Assembly: GCF_009495745.1 (NCBI RefSeq)
Contig: NZ_WIDQ01000017.1
Coordinates: 31,774 to 95,773 of the forward strand
Length of the DNA stretch: 64,000 nt
DNA from: Niveispirillum sp. SYP-B3756
GTDB taxonomy: Bacteria; Pseudomonadota; Alphaproteobacteria; Azospirillales; Azospirillaceae
Direction of reading: 5' to 3'
The notes below the pieces were generated by a model. The model searched no databases and was not told where the DNA came from. It saw nothing but the letters and a program-made list of their open reading frames with translations. Each line of letters starts with the position of its first letter. Position 1 is the first letter of the stretch. Position numbers and translations under genes: made by a program. This document shows, piece by piece, positions 53,987 to 62,843 of the stretch.

Positions 53987-55221
53987 GAGCGGTAGCTGCC
54001 ATTAATGTCGATATAGCCGTGGGTCAGGTCGCAGGTCCACACCGTGGCGCTGCCGGAACCCAGACCGATATCCACCTCGATCAGGATTTCCTGGCCCTTC
54101 ATATGGGCGGCTACCGGGGCTTCATCATAGCCCGGCACTTCCATCCCATTGGCGCAGATCTGCACGCCACCGACGGAGATCACCAGCAGGTCGCGGTCGG
54201 CCCGCTCTCCCGACCGGCCCACGGCGGCGACGATACGGCCCCAATTGGCATCTTCCCCGGCCACGGCGGTCTTCACCAGCGGGGAATTCGCCACCGTCAT
54301 GGCGATGCGCTTGGCGGCTTCGTCGCTGTCGGCCCCCTTGACGCGGAGTTCGACGAACTTGGTTGCTCCCTCGCCATCGCGGATGATCTGCTGGGCCAGA
54401 TCCAGGCAGACGGCATCCAAGGCGGCCTGGAAGGCGGCAAAGCGCGGATCATCGGCGCTTTCAATGGCCCCATGCGCCGCCTTGCGGGTGGCGCACAGCA
54501 CCAGCGTGTCGGAGGTGGAGGTGTCGCCATCCACGGTGATGGAATTGAAGCTGCGGTCGGTGGTGGCAGACAGCGCCGCCTGCAGCGGCGCGTGGGCGAT
54601 ATTGGCGTCGGTGAAGACATAGGCCAGCATGGTGGCCATGTCGGGGGCGATCATGCCGCTGCCCTTGGCAAAGCCGGCCACGGTGACGGTGACACCATCA
54701 ATGGTGGCCGTGGCCGCAGCGCCCTTGGGGAAGGTGTCGGTGGTCATGATGGCGCGGGCGGCCACTTCCCAGGCCTCCCCCTCGGCCGGTGCCAGCTTGG
54801 TGAAGGCTTCCGGCAATGATTTGGCAATCAGGTCGGCCGGCATGGGCTGGCCGATCACGCCGGTGGAGGCGGGGAAGATTTCGCTGGTCTTACAGCCGGC
54901 CAGTGCGGCGGCGGCGTCCAGCGTGGCATCCACGAACGCTTCCCCGGCCTTGCCGGTAAAGGCGTTGGAATTGCCGGCATTCACCACCAGCGCCCGCACA
55001 ACCCCACCCTTCAGATGGTCGCGGCAGCGATGCACCGGGGCGCTGGCGGTCAGCGAGCGGGTCAGCACGGCGGCAACGCTGGAGCCTTCATCCAGCACCG
55101 CCACCATCACATCATTGCGCGGCGTCTTGTATCGGATGCCGGCACGGTGCCCGGCCAGACGCAGGCCGGCGATGGGCGGCAGCGACGGGAAGGAAGCGGG
55201 GGCAAGCGGAGACACGGCCAT
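53983..55221 (-). CDS. argJ: Bifunctional glutamate N-acetyltransferase/amino-acid acetyltransferase ArgJ
   Basis: 412 residues. Oxyanion residues in ASTGVIGQ (T120), the autoproteolysis site before T197 in PDMATMLAYVFTDA, and the C-terminal DINGSYRS. The precursor cleaves itself into alpha and beta chains and recycles the acetyl group in arginine biosynthesis. First gene of the argJ-mutT unit. Confidence 0.94.
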   Translation of the reverse strand: MAVSPLAPASFPSLPPIAGLRLAGHRAGIRYKTPRNDVMVAVLDEGSSVAAVLTRSLTASAPVHRCRDHLKGGVVRALVVNAGNSNAFTGKAGEAFVDATLDAAAALAGCKTSEIFPASTGVIGQPMPADLIAKSLPEAFTKLAPAEGEAWEVAARAIMTTDTFPKGAAATATIDGVTVTVAGFAKGSGMIAPDMATMLAYVFTDANIAHAPLQAALSATTDRSFNSITVDGDTSTSDTLVLCATRKAAHGAIESADDPRFAAFQAALDAVCLDLAQQIIRDGEGATKFVELRVKGADSDEAAKRIAMTVANSPLVKTAVAGEDANWGRIVAAVGRSGERADRDLLVISVGGVQICANGMEVPGYDEAPVAAHMKGQEILIEVDIGLGSGSATVWTCDLTHGYIDINGSYRS

Positions 55222-55335
55222 GGCGATACTCGCGGGCTGGGCGGTTGAGACAGTCCGCGCATCAAGCCGATGTGGGGCCGGATGGTCAAGTGTGGCTTGT
55301 GTGACAGGCGCGCGCGGAGTGGCCGGGCTGTCGGC

Positions 55336-56010
55336 CTACCGTTCGTCCTTGGGATCGGTGGTCAGCGTCGTCCGCCGATAGATACCCTCAAAAGTGGCAA
55401 CGCCAACGCAATAGGATGTGGTTTCCGCCAAAATCAAGCCATTGATTAAACGAAGGGTGACAATGCATTGCCCGCCAAAACTTCTATCAATAACTTGATT
55501 TCCCTTGATGGATTTATCGAATTCAAATTTTGACAGCCCAAACTCTGATGAGTTTATAGCCACCCCTTCGAAGTGAAGTTTTCCGTCTTTCCTCTCATCA
55601 ATCACAATCGAATTCTCGGCAAGCTCCCAGCGCCCTGTCCAATCCTGCTTCCGGGTCGTTGCTGGCGGATTATCGATTTTCAGGGCCGCTCGCGGCAACC
55701 AGCCGAAAGTACCCCGCTTGGGGCCTTGGAAATAGACACAGAGCCACGCCTTTCCCGTATCGTCCAGCACCACCTTGTCGCCCGGCACCAGATAGGCCTT
55801 GGCTTTGCAGGTATCGCCACCGGGGCAGCCATCCGCCACCCGCTGGAAATACAGGCGCGGACCCTGATCGGCCTTTACGGTCCCCGCTTTCGGCGTGCTG
55901 GTGGTGGAAAGGCTGAAGTCGTCGCATTTTTCCGCCATGGCTTCAGACGGAAGCGATATTGCCCCCAGGATGAACAATATAGCCCTGGCGAGATGCAATG
56001 AGCAGCGCAT
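55336..56010 (-). CDS. Exported SH3-like protein, fourth of a tandem array
   Basis: 224 residues. Signal peptide (HLARAILFILGAISLPSEAMA), then a bacterial-SH3-like domain (AYLVPGDKVVLDDTGKAWLC, FQGPKRGTFGWLPRAALKI) with a CPGGDTC cysteine pair, and a C-terminal beta domain from DWTGRWELAENSIVIDE to CIVTLRLINGLILAE and FEGIYRRTTL. The most diverged member at the end of the operon. Its ATG follows the TGA of the preceding copy with no gap. See the GH108 gene for the proposed role as periplasmic inhibitor or immunity protein. Confidence 0.8.
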   Translation of the reverse strand: MRCSLHLARAILFILGAISLPSEAMAEKCDDFSLSTTSTPKAGTVKADQGPRLYFQRVADGCPGGDTCKAKAYLVPGDKVVLDDTGKAWLCVYFQGPKRGTFGWLPRAALKIDNPPATTRKQDWTGRWELAENSIVIDERKDGKLHFEGVAINSSEFGLSKFEFDKSIKGNQVIDRSFGGQCIVTLRLINGLILAETTSYCVGVATFEGIYRRTTLTTDPKDER

Positions 56011-56688
56011 TCAATGTTCATCCATGGGATCAGTCGTCAGGGCGGTACGCCGATAGACGCCAATAAAAGAGTTACCAAGAACTGCACAATCTATGGTGTT
56101 ATTCACCAGCAATAATTCAGCGATCCAGTAAATCGTCACCACGCATCTACCGCCACCACTTTTATCAATAACCTTGTTGCTGTTAGGGGATTTGTTGAAT
56201 TCAAACTTTGTTAAGGAGAATGTGGCCATACGACTTGCCCATCCCTCGAAGTGCAGCTTTGGCCCTTGCGTATCGTCAATCAGAATTAAGTTCTCACCGA
56301 CGCGCCAGCGGCCCACCCAATCCTGTTTCTTGGGTACCGGCGGCTTGTCCTCTATTGTCAAGGCGGTGCGGGGCAACCAACCGAAGGTGCCCCGCTTTGG
56401 TCCCTGGAAATAGGCGCAAATCCAGGCCTCGCCGGTGTCATCCAGGATCACCTTGTCCCCCGGAACCAGATAGGCTTTGGCCTTGCAGGTGTCGCCACCG
56501 GGGCACCCAGCCTCCACCCGCTGGAAATGCAGACGCGGCCCTTGGTCAGCTTTGACAGTTCCGGCTTTGGGAGCCTTGGACCAAGAAAGGCTATAGTCGT
56601 CACACACAGCGGCGGCGGCAGCGAACGGAAACAGCCCTGCGATCAGGATGACCAAGGCTGCCCTGGCGGGAGGGGATGAACAGCGCAT
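56011..56688 (-). CDS. Exported SH3-like protein, third of a tandem array
   Basis: 225 residues. Signal peptide ARAALVILIAGLFPFAAAAA, then CDDYSLSWSKAPKAGTVKAD, the CPGGDTC pair, SH3-like GDKVILDDTGEAWICAYFQG, and a C-terminal domain from DWVGRWRVGENLILIDD to CVVTIYWIAELLLV. Signal peptide and mature start are almost identical to the second copy, so these two arose by a recent duplication of a 678-base unit. Starts directly on the TGA of the copy before. Confidence 0.82.
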   Translation of the reverse strand: MRCSSPPARAALVILIAGLFPFAAAAAVCDDYSLSWSKAPKAGTVKADQGPRLHFQRVEAGCPGGDTCKAKAYLVPGDKVILDDTGEAWICAYFQGPKRGTFGWLPRTALTIEDKPPVPKKQDWVGRWRVGENLILIDDTQGPKLHFEGWASRMATFSLTKFEFNKSPNSNKVIDKSGGGRCVVTIYWIAELLLVNNTIDCAVLGNSFIGVYRRTALTTDPMDEH

Positions 56689-57366
56689 TCAATGTTCATC
56701 CTCGGGATCAGTCGTCAGGGCGGTGCGGTGATATACGCCGATAAAAGAGTTGGCAGCACCCATGCAGTCTTGAGTGCTATTGACCAGTAAGAACCCGGCC
56801 AACCAGTAAATCGTCACCACGCATCTACCACCTCCGCTTTTATCGACAACCTTATTACCGTTCGGTGATTTGGTGAATTCAAAATTCGATAGGGAGAAGG
56901 TGGCCATATGCCTTGCCCATCCTTCGAACTGCAGCTTTGCTCCTTGTGTGTCATCAATCAGAATTGTGTTTTCACGGACCTGCCAGCGGCCCACCCAATC
57001 CTGCTTCTTGGGCACGGGCGGCTTGTCCTCTATCGCCAGGGCGGTGCGGGGCAACTAGCCGAGGGTGCCCCGCTTTGGTCCCTGGAAATGGGCACAAATC
57101 CAGGCCTCGCCAGTGTCATCCAGGATCACTTTGTCACCCGGCACCAGATAGGCTTTGGCTTTACAGGTGTCGCTGCCAGGGCAGCCAGCCTCCACCCGCT
57201 GGAAATAAAGGCGAGGCCCTTGCTCAGGCTTCACCATGCCCGCCTTGGGAGCCTTGGACCAAGCAAGGCTGTAGCTGTCGCACTCAGCGGCGGTGGCGGC
57301 GAACGGAAATAGCCCTGCGATCAGGATGACCAAGGCTGCCCTGGCGGGAGGGGATGAACAGCGCAT
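56689..57366 (-). pseudogene. Exported SH3-like protein, second of a tandem array, nonsense codon
   Basis: Full-length copy (225 codons) broken only by TAG at 57057-57055, where the sister copies have the tryptophan codon of GTFGWLPR (one C-to-T change on the plus strand at 57056). Both sides of the stop are otherwise intact and conserved, so the mutation is recent, or the gene is read through. The upstream part would make a 103-residue secreted SH3-like fragment. Confidence 0.85.
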
Positions 57367-58062
57367 TCAATGTTCATCCTTGGGATCAGTCGTCAGGGCG
57401 GTACGCCGATAGACGCCATCAAACGAGTTGGCAGCCCCCACGCAATATTGCGTGCTATTTACCAGCAGTAATGTGGCAACCCATCGGATGGTAACGACGC
57501 ACTCCCCTCCAGCACTTTTATCGACCACTTTATTGCCCTTTGGCAGGGTAAAGAATTCGAAATCTGATAGCGAAAAGGTGGCCATGTGCCTGGCCCAACC
57601 CTTAAAGCGCAGATTTTCCCGATTCCGATCATCAATAAGTACTGTGTTCTCGCCCACGCGCCAGCGCCCCACCCAGTCCTGTTTCTTTGGTGCTGGCGGC
57701 TTATTATCAATTTCCAAGGCGGTGCGGGGCAACCAACCGAAGGTGCCCCGCTTTGGTCCCTGGAAATAGGCACAAATCCAAGCTTCTCCAGTATCATCCA
57801 GTACTACTGTGTCGCCCGGTACCAGATAAGCTTTAGCCGTGCAGGTATCGCCACCGGGGCAGCCATCCTCCACCCGCTGGAAATGCAGACGTGGCCCTTG
57901 GTCGGCTTTGACGGTTCCCGCTTTGGGGGTCTTGGACCAAGAAAGGCTGTGGTCGTCACAGCTTGCGGCAGAAGCTAAGGAAGGGGCAGTTAAAAGCGCC
58001 AGAACAGCATATCTAAACCTGTCTAACCGCATTACTGCGTGAAATTTTTTTTGAAACATCAT
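57367..58062 (-). CDS. Exported SH3-like protein, first of a tandem array
   Basis: 231 residues from the ATG at 58062, chosen for the GAGGG ribosome site; an ATG ten codons on lacks one. Signal (RYAVLALLTAPSLASA), SH3-like domain (LVPGDTVVLDDTGEAWICAY, GTFGWLPRTALEI), C-terminal domain from DWVGRWRVGENTVLIDD with CVVTIRWVATLLLVN and FDGVYRRTAL. It overlaps the end of the GH108 gene by 50 bases in another frame, so the first immunity-like protein is coupled to the hydrolase. Confidence 0.83.
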   Translation of the reverse strand: MMFQKKFHAVMRLDRFRYAVLALLTAPSLASAASCDDHSLSWSKTPKAGTVKADQGPRLHFQRVEDGCPGGDTCTAKAYLVPGDTVVLDDTGEAWICAYFQGPKRGTFGWLPRTALEIDNKPPAPKKQDWVGRWRVGENTVLIDDRNRENLRFKGWARHMATFSLSDFEFFTLPKGNKVVDKSAGGECVVTIRWVATLLLVNSTQYCVGAANSFDGVYRRTALTTDPKDEH

Positions 58063-59383
58063 TTATGGCCCTCAGACGAATTAACCACCCTTTTTCAAAT
58101 ACCTTCTGATCTGGATTTTCTTTAATATCTTCATCCACATAATTTACTCTCTGTGAGTGATTTTCATCAAGCAAGGATTCGATCTTACTTAAAGGAATTT
58201 CATTTATTGCTTGAATGGTTTTAGAACCACCATTTCCATCTTCTAATAGGTTTTTCTCATTGTCAACCGCATTGACAGATTTTTGGAACAACCTCCAACC
58301 ACGCTTTGGGCCGTGCATGACAAAGGAGTCGATTAACGAAGAGGCTACTCCCAAGTTAGAAATTTCATTCAAACGTTGTCCATAGAAGAATTCATTTCGG
58401 TATATTTCCTTAGCTTGATCCCGCGTAATTTCTTCAGGTTTCAAAAATATACCATCCTTTCCCATGCCGCCGTGAATTTTTTGATAGTTTTCAAGTGTAT
58501 ATTGAGTAACTCCATAGTTCGTTTTGCCACCACGATCATTCTCATGATCCGAATATCCACCCTCTTTCTCAAAAATATTCTTCACCAGTTCTTCAAACAT
58601 GGCTTCGCTCTTCCAATCGGGTTCCTTGAACAGCCGGCGGCCGGGGGCGAGTTTTACCGGGGGCGGCTGGTCGGGGCGGGACGGGTCGCTGCTGGTCGGG
58701 GCGGTTGTGCCGCCAGAAGCGGCGGGTGGGGTGGGGGCCTTGTTTGCCGGTTGTACCGTGGCCGCCTCCTGCCCGGCACTGGCGGGTGCCGGCTTCGGCT
58801 TCTGCGCCAGAAGTTTTTCCAGGGCCTGGATCGTCTCCCCGCCGGGGGAGAGTTTGCCGTCGACGCGCAGCTTGTTGTCCCGCTGGAACCGGCGGACATC
58901 CTGGTCCAGCTTGGTGCTGTGATAGCCGCTGGGGCCATCTTCCGGTATCACATCATGGTATCCGGCCTTGTTCAGCAGCACCTGAACCTTAGCCACATCG
59001 GGACGCCAATTATCGCCGCCATTGCCGGCGACCTTGGCCTTCAGGCCGAACGGATTGTCGCCCAGCAAGTCTTCCACCGGCTTGCCTTCTCGCCAGGCCT
59101 GCTGAAAGGCCGGGAAGCGGGGATCGTCCGCTTCCTCCACCAGGGTGGGATGGCGCACCACATATTGTGTGCCGGCAAGCGGGGAGCCATAGACCGGCAC
59201 CTTCTCCGGCTCGTCATTGAACAGGCTGCGGTAATCGACGGGCGGCGGGGCCGGATCGGCCGTAGGCGGGGCGGCAGCCTCCTCATCATCATCAAACAGA
59301 CCGCCTATATTGCGATCGACAAAATCCTTCACGTCGTGGAGCGTGGAGGAAAAGCGATTGAAAAGGTTGAATGATTCGGACAT
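58013..59383 (-). CDS. GH108 peptidoglycan hydrolase with PG-binding domains (candidate effector)
   Basis: 456 residues from the ATG at 59383. No signal peptide or membrane segment. Residues 1-120 are acidic and unassigned; 122-190 form a peptidoglycan-binding (PGBD-1-like) domain (LLNKAGYHDVIPEDGPSGYH, VRRFQRDNKLRVDGKLSP); 195-248 is a Pro/Ala/Thr linker; 262-370 is a glycoside hydrolase 108 (ZliS-type) muramidase domain with the catalytic glutamate E274 in FEKEGGYSDHENDRGGKTNY; 380-445 resembles the C-terminal PG-binding domain found with GH108 (KGWLIRLRAI). Codons after residue 260 are AT-rich, unlike those before. Heads the operon of SH3-like exported proteins. A prophage endolysin is the alternative, but no holin, spanin or phage genes are near. 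Confidence 0.85.
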   Translation of the reverse strand: MSESFNLFNRFSSTLHDVKDFVDRNIGGLFDDDEEAAAPPTADPAPPPVDYRSLFNDEPEKVPVYGSPLAGTQYVVRHPTLVEEADDPRFPAFQQAWREGKPVEDLLGDNPFGLKAKVAGNGGDNWRPDVAKVQVLLNKAGYHDVIPEDGPSGYHSTKLDQDVRRFQRDNKLRVDGKLSPGGETIQALEKLLAQKPKPAPASAGQEAATVQPANKAPTPPAASGGTTAPTSSDPSRPDQPPPVKLAPGRRLFKEPDWKSEAMFEELVKNIFEKEGGYSDHENDRGGKTNYGVTQYTLENYQKIHGGMGKDGIFLKPEEITRDQAKEIYRNEFFYGQRLNEISNLGVASSLIDSFVMHGPKRGWRLFQKSVNAVDNEKNLLEDGNGGSKTIQAINEIPLSKIESLLDENHSQRVNYVDEDIKENPDQKVFEKGWLIRLRAINDVSKKISRSNAVRQV

Positions 59384-59451
59384 CGGCTCGCTCCATAGGG
59401 GCGTGCGCCGTCGCCGGGTCGGCTGATCCGTCGGCGCCACGCAGCGGGTTG

Positions 59452-59490
59452 TGAAAAAGAAAAAGCCCGGTCCGCAGGGAGCGGCCGGGC
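59452..59490 (-). terminator. Rho-independent terminator
   Basis: On the minus strand GCCCGGCCGC pairs with GCGG-a-CCGGGC and is followed by TTTTTCTTTTT. It closes the transcript of the 59632-60651 gene and isolates the GH108 operon, whose promoter must lie in the 69 bases between. Confidence 0.8.
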
Positions 59491-59574
59491 GTGGTTTTGG
59501 TATTTATTCCTATATACTGGCGACTTATCCTGTCGCCGTCAACCCCTGATGCGGTGACGCGCGGGGACAGGGCG

Positions 59575-59628
59575 GGCCGGCGGTCGCCGGCCTCCAATCC
59601 GCCTAAAGGTCAGCCTTTAAGCGGGGTG
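59575..59628 (-). repeat. Structured dispersed element, partial copy (family B)
   Basis: Read on the minus strand: CCGCTTAAAGGCTGACCTTT, then AGGCGGATTGGAGGCCGGCG and ACCGCCGGCCCGCC, the first two hairpins of the 12669 and 17631 elements. It begins 4 bases after the stop of the same-strand gene, then diverges. Confidence 0.7.
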
Positions 59629-59631
59629 GTG

Positions 59632-60651
59632 TCAGACATGCGCCCCCTGCTGATAGGCGTTGCGGGCCACCAGGGCCGGTACCAGCCGTTCGGGTCGATG
59701 CAACCCATGATAGGCCGCGATATCCAGCACCCAATCCAGATACATCTCAATCATGCCAGATACATGGAAGGCGGGGCAGCCGGTGTAAAGCCGGTCATGG
59801 CCGGTGCTGAAGGGCTTGATCGGCCGGCTGTCCAGCCGCAACCGCACGCCTTCCGCCCCCTGCTCCAGCCGGAAGGCGCAGGCATCGCCGCTGGTTGGGT
59901 TCACCGCACTTTCGCCCTCGGGCTCCAGGTGGGAGGCGTGCAGGAAGGTGACGATCATGCCCAGGCTGCCGGCGGCCAGGGTCTTCAATTCCTTGCGGCT
60001 GCGCCACAGGGCGGCGCGCCATTCATTGGCCGGCAGGTCCAGCCCCAGATGCAGTGCTGCTTCCACCAGGCTGAAACACATGTGCAAGGCGGTGTTGCTG
60101 CCCGTCTTGGAGATGCTGACCATGTCATGGTCAGCCCGGGCGTACAGCGCAGATCCCTTGAAGAAGCCCTTGGCAAAACGGGCCATGCGGGCAAAGGGGC
60201 AGGCAGGGGCGGAGCGGCTGCCAAGATCGGTGGCCCAGGCCTCCAGCACCTGGTTCAGGCTGACACAGCTTTGCGCCCGCAACCGGTTCAGTTTCTGCGC
60301 CTGGGGCAGGCCCGGCGGCAGCGGGGCAAAGGGGCCGGTGCCGGCACGTTTGGCCGCCTGCATATGGGCATCCAGCTTGTGTCGCAGATCATGGAACAGG
60401 AAGGCCAGGAAGACATTGCCCTTCACCCGGTCCAGATTGTCACCGCTGACGGGCTGGCCTTGGCTGATCAGGCTGTCGATGCCGCTGGAATCACCGCCGC
60501 GCCCGGTCAGCCAATCCAGCAGGGCCGCGACGGGCAGCCGGGACAGGCCCGCCTTGGCGTGGGCCTGACGATAAAGCTGGGCGAAGCTGCCCTCTGCTTC
60601 CATCGTATTTTCGCTGGCCGGGCTGAACCGGAAATGCGTACCGCCATCCAT
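59632..60651 (-). CDS. Hypothetical protein (339 aa)
   Basis: No family recognised. Soluble, mostly helical; GGAGA precedes the ATG. Features seen: [60 protein letters not shown] and a C-terminal [20 protein letters not shown]. No signal peptide. Divergent from aceA with a 383-base shared control region, followed by a terminator, so a single-gene unit. G+C is typical of the window. Confidence 0.7.
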   Translation of the reverse strand: MDGGTHFRFSPASENTMEAEGSFAQLYRQAHAKAGLSRLPVAALLDWLTGRGGDSSGIDSLISQGQPVSGDNLDRVKGNVFLAFLFHDLRHKLDAHMQAAKRAGTGPFAPLPPGLPQAQKLNRLRAQSCVSLNQVLEAWATDLGSRSAPACPFARMARFAKGFFKGSALYARADHDMVSISKTGSNTALHMCFSLVEAALHLGLDLPANEWRAALWRSRKELKTLAAGSLGMIVTFLHASHLEPEGESAVNPTSGDACAFRLEQGAEGVRLRLDSRPIKPFSTGHDRLYTGCPAFHVSGMIEMYLDWVLDIAAYHGLHRPERLVPALVARNAYQQGAHV

Positions 60652-60842
60652 CTTATGTCTCCGGGTCGATGATCCGAAGGAACCAAAGCAAGCAGCTTGC
60701 CAACAAAAATCCGTTTTATTTCAATGAAATGAATCAAGATACCCGCTGCACGCCCCGTCTGTCGGCAGTTCTTGCCGGGTCGAGCCTGCCGGGCCCCCCA
60801 GCCCCGCCATCATTTCGTATCAGCGTTCAGCAACCCGCGATA

Positions 60843-60890
60843 TTTACAAAGTTTACAACATCACAGAATTCAACGTTACAAGAGTTTACA
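60843..60890 (+). promoter_or_regulatory. TTTACA direct-repeat array upstream of aceA
   Basis: Two pairs of hexamers, TTTACA-aag-TTTACA and GTTACA-agag-TTTACA, with a related TTTACG just beyond, inside an AT-rich part of the 383-base interval 60652-61034. Regular 9-10 base spacing suggests binding of a multimeric regulator of isocitrate lyase. The rest of the interval shows no gene. Confidence 0.5.
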
Positions 60891-61034
60891 GCAACACTAT
60901 TTTACGAAACGCGCCGTATTGAACATTTTCTTTCGCGTTGTCATTCTCTCCTCATGAACGTTGCACCGCACAAGCAGACAGGTGCAGCGCCCACAAACAG
61001 AAGCTCCAAGGCTTCGATCTTGAGGAGTGACACC

Positions 61035-62324
61035 ATGGCCCCGCTGGATAATCCTTCTTCCCCCATCGACCTGAGCGCCATCCATGCCAAGCGTTTCGAA
61101 GGTATCAAGCGCGACTTTACGGCGGAAGATGTGCGGCGTCTGGCCGGTTCGGTGAAGATCGAATACACGCTGGCCGAAATGGGCGCCCGCCGCCTGTGGG
61201 AATTGCTGCACACCCGCCCCTATGTCCATACGCTGGGTGCCTTCACCGGCAATCAGGCCCTCCAGCACGTCAAGGCCGGCCTGGAAGCGATTTACCTGTC
61301 CGGCTGGCAGGTGGCGGCCGATGCCAATCTGGCCGGCCAGATGTACCCGGATCAGTCGCTCTATCCCGCCAATTCCGTGCCCGCTGTGGTGAAGCGCATC
61401 AACAATGCCTTCCAGCGCGCCGACCAGATCCAGACGGCGGAAGGCAAGGGCGACACCTATTGGTTCGCGCCGATCATCGCCGATGCCGAAGCCGGTTTCG
61501 GCGGCCCGTTGAACGCCTTTGAACTGATGAAGGGCATGATCGAGGCCGGTGCGGCCGCCGTGCATTTCGAAGATCAGCTGGCATCGGAGAAGAAGTGCGG
61601 CCATCTGGGTGGCAAGGTGCTGATCCCGATCCAGCAATTCATCCGTACCCTGAATGCCGGCCGTCTGGCCGCCGATGTCTGCGGCACCAGCACCCTGGTG
61701 GTGGCCCGCACCGATGCGGAAAGCGCCCAGCTGATCACGTCCGATGTGGATGAACGCGACCATCCCTTCATCGACCGCAATGACCGCACGCCGGAAGGCT
61801 TCTTCCGCATCAAGAAGGGGGTGGGCGTGGATTACTGCATCGCCCGTGCCCTGGAATATGCCCCCTATTCCGACCTGATGTGGTGGGAAACCAGCAAGCC
61901 GAACCTGGACGATGCCCGCCGCTTCGCCGAGGCCGTGCACAAGAAATTCCCCGGCAAGATGCTGGCCTATAATTGCTCGCCCTCCTTCAACTGGAAGGCC
62001 AACCTGGACGATGCCACCATCGCCAAGTACCAGGCCGAACTGGGGGCCATGGGCTACAAGTACCAGTTCGTCACGCTGGCCGGCTTCCACAGCCTCAACC
62101 TCGCTACCTTCGAACTGGCCAAGGGCTACAAGGAACGCGGCATGGCGGCCTATTCGGAGATGCAGCAGCGTGAATTCGCTGCCGTCGAACAGGGCTTCAC
62201 GGCGGTGAAGCACCAGCGCGAAGTCGGCACCGGCTATTTTGATGCGGTGGCCGTGGCCATCTCTGGCGGTACCTCTTCCACCACCGCCATGAAGGACAGC
62301 ACGGAAACCGATCAGTTCCACTGA
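61035..62324 (+). CDS. aceA: Isocitrate lyase
   Basis: 429 residues from the ATG at 61035, preceded by TGAGGAGTG. The catalytic signature KKCGH is near residue 187; also [15 protein letters not shown] and [15 protein letters not shown], the isocitrate-lyase pattern rather than methylisocitrate lyase. It splits isocitrate to glyoxylate and succinate in the glyoxylate shunt for growth on acetate or fatty acids. No malate synthase gene adjoins. Confidence 0.96.
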   Translation: MAPLDNPSSPIDLSAIHAKRFEGIKRDFTAEDVRRLAGSVKIEYTLAEMGARRLWELLHTRPYVHTLGAFTGNQALQHVKAGLEAIYLSGWQVAADANLAGQMYPDQSLYPANSVPAVVKRINNAFQRADQIQTAEGKGDTYWFAPIIADAEAGFGGPLNAFELMKGMIEAGAAAVHFEDQLASEKKCGHLGGKVLIPIQQFIRTLNAGRLAADVCGTSTLVVARTDAESAQLITSDVDERDHPFIDRNDRTPEGFFRIKKGVGVDYCIARALEYAPYSDLMWWETSKPNLDDARRFAEAVHKKFPGKMLAYNCSPSFNWKANLDDATIAKYQAELGAMGYKYQFVTLAGFHSLNLATFELAKGYKERGMAAYSEMQQREFAAVEQGFTAVKHQREVGTGYFDAVAVAISGGTSSTTAMKDSTETDQFH

Positions 62325-62572
62325 TCGGGACCGACCAGAACCTGATCGGCGTCCGCACCGGCTGAACGGGCGGACGCCCCCGGGAGGGGGGAGGCTGCAT
62401 TCCCCCATCCCCTGGCCCCCTGTCGGGACCAATCCTACCCCCTTCGCGCTGGATGGGAGGGGGGCAGGATACCGGATGGCCGGCGCGATGGATCGCCGAT
62501 ATCACCGGACCTGATTTGGGGCTCCTTTCCTGCTTTCGACAGCTTCTCTGCTTTCTCCGTGAAAATGCTGAT

Positions 62573-62610
62573 GGCGCCACCCCGTTGCGACAGGGGGTGG
62601 CGCCTTTTTT
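62573..62610 (+). terminator. Rho-independent terminator
   Basis: GGCGCCACCCC-N10-GGGGTGGCGCC, an 11-bp perfect stem followed by TTTTTT, on the plus strand 249 bases past aceA. The 289 bases 62325-62613 hold no gene. The hairpin also lies just beyond the stop of the minus-strand gene at 62614 and may serve both. Confidence 0.85.
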
Positions 62611-62613
62611 CTT

Positions 62614-62829
62614 TCAGGGACTGCAGGTGCCGCATTTTTTTATATCGGCCCGACCCAATTTCGCGGCAACTTGGGAAACTGTGCTAATGTCCAGATACGG
62701 CCCGTGCCAACGGCCGTTACGGCCAGAGTCCCTGGAATGAATACCTTTCCCTTCATTGCAATAGGAACAGCTTCCGCGATGAAGGCGTACCCGATCATGC
62801 GTCCAGTTTTCATAAATGTAGAAATTCAT
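62614..62829 (-). CDS. Small cysteine-motif protein (71 aa)
   Basis: The segment VRLHRGSCSYCNEGKGIH, then GRWHGPYLDISTVSQVAAKL and the ending CGTCSP form a pattern I have seen in a widespread family of small uncharacterised proteins: two CxxC pairs, probably binding zinc, around a conserved WHGP. No start-site evidence beyond the ATG. Role unknown; relatives occur in accessory regions. Confidence 0.7.
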   Translation of the reverse strand: MNFYIYENWTHDRVRLHRGSCSYCNEGKGIHSRDSGRNGRWHGPYLDISTVSQVAAKLGRADIKKCGTCSP

Positions 62830-62843
62830 TTAATTTCCCCCTT

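Noticed and set aside
58013..59383. GH108 gene as part of a resident prophage
   Set aside because: No holin, spanin, terminase, portal or tail genes lie nearby, and its followers are exported paralogues rather than lysis genes; kept only as an alternative in the gene entry.
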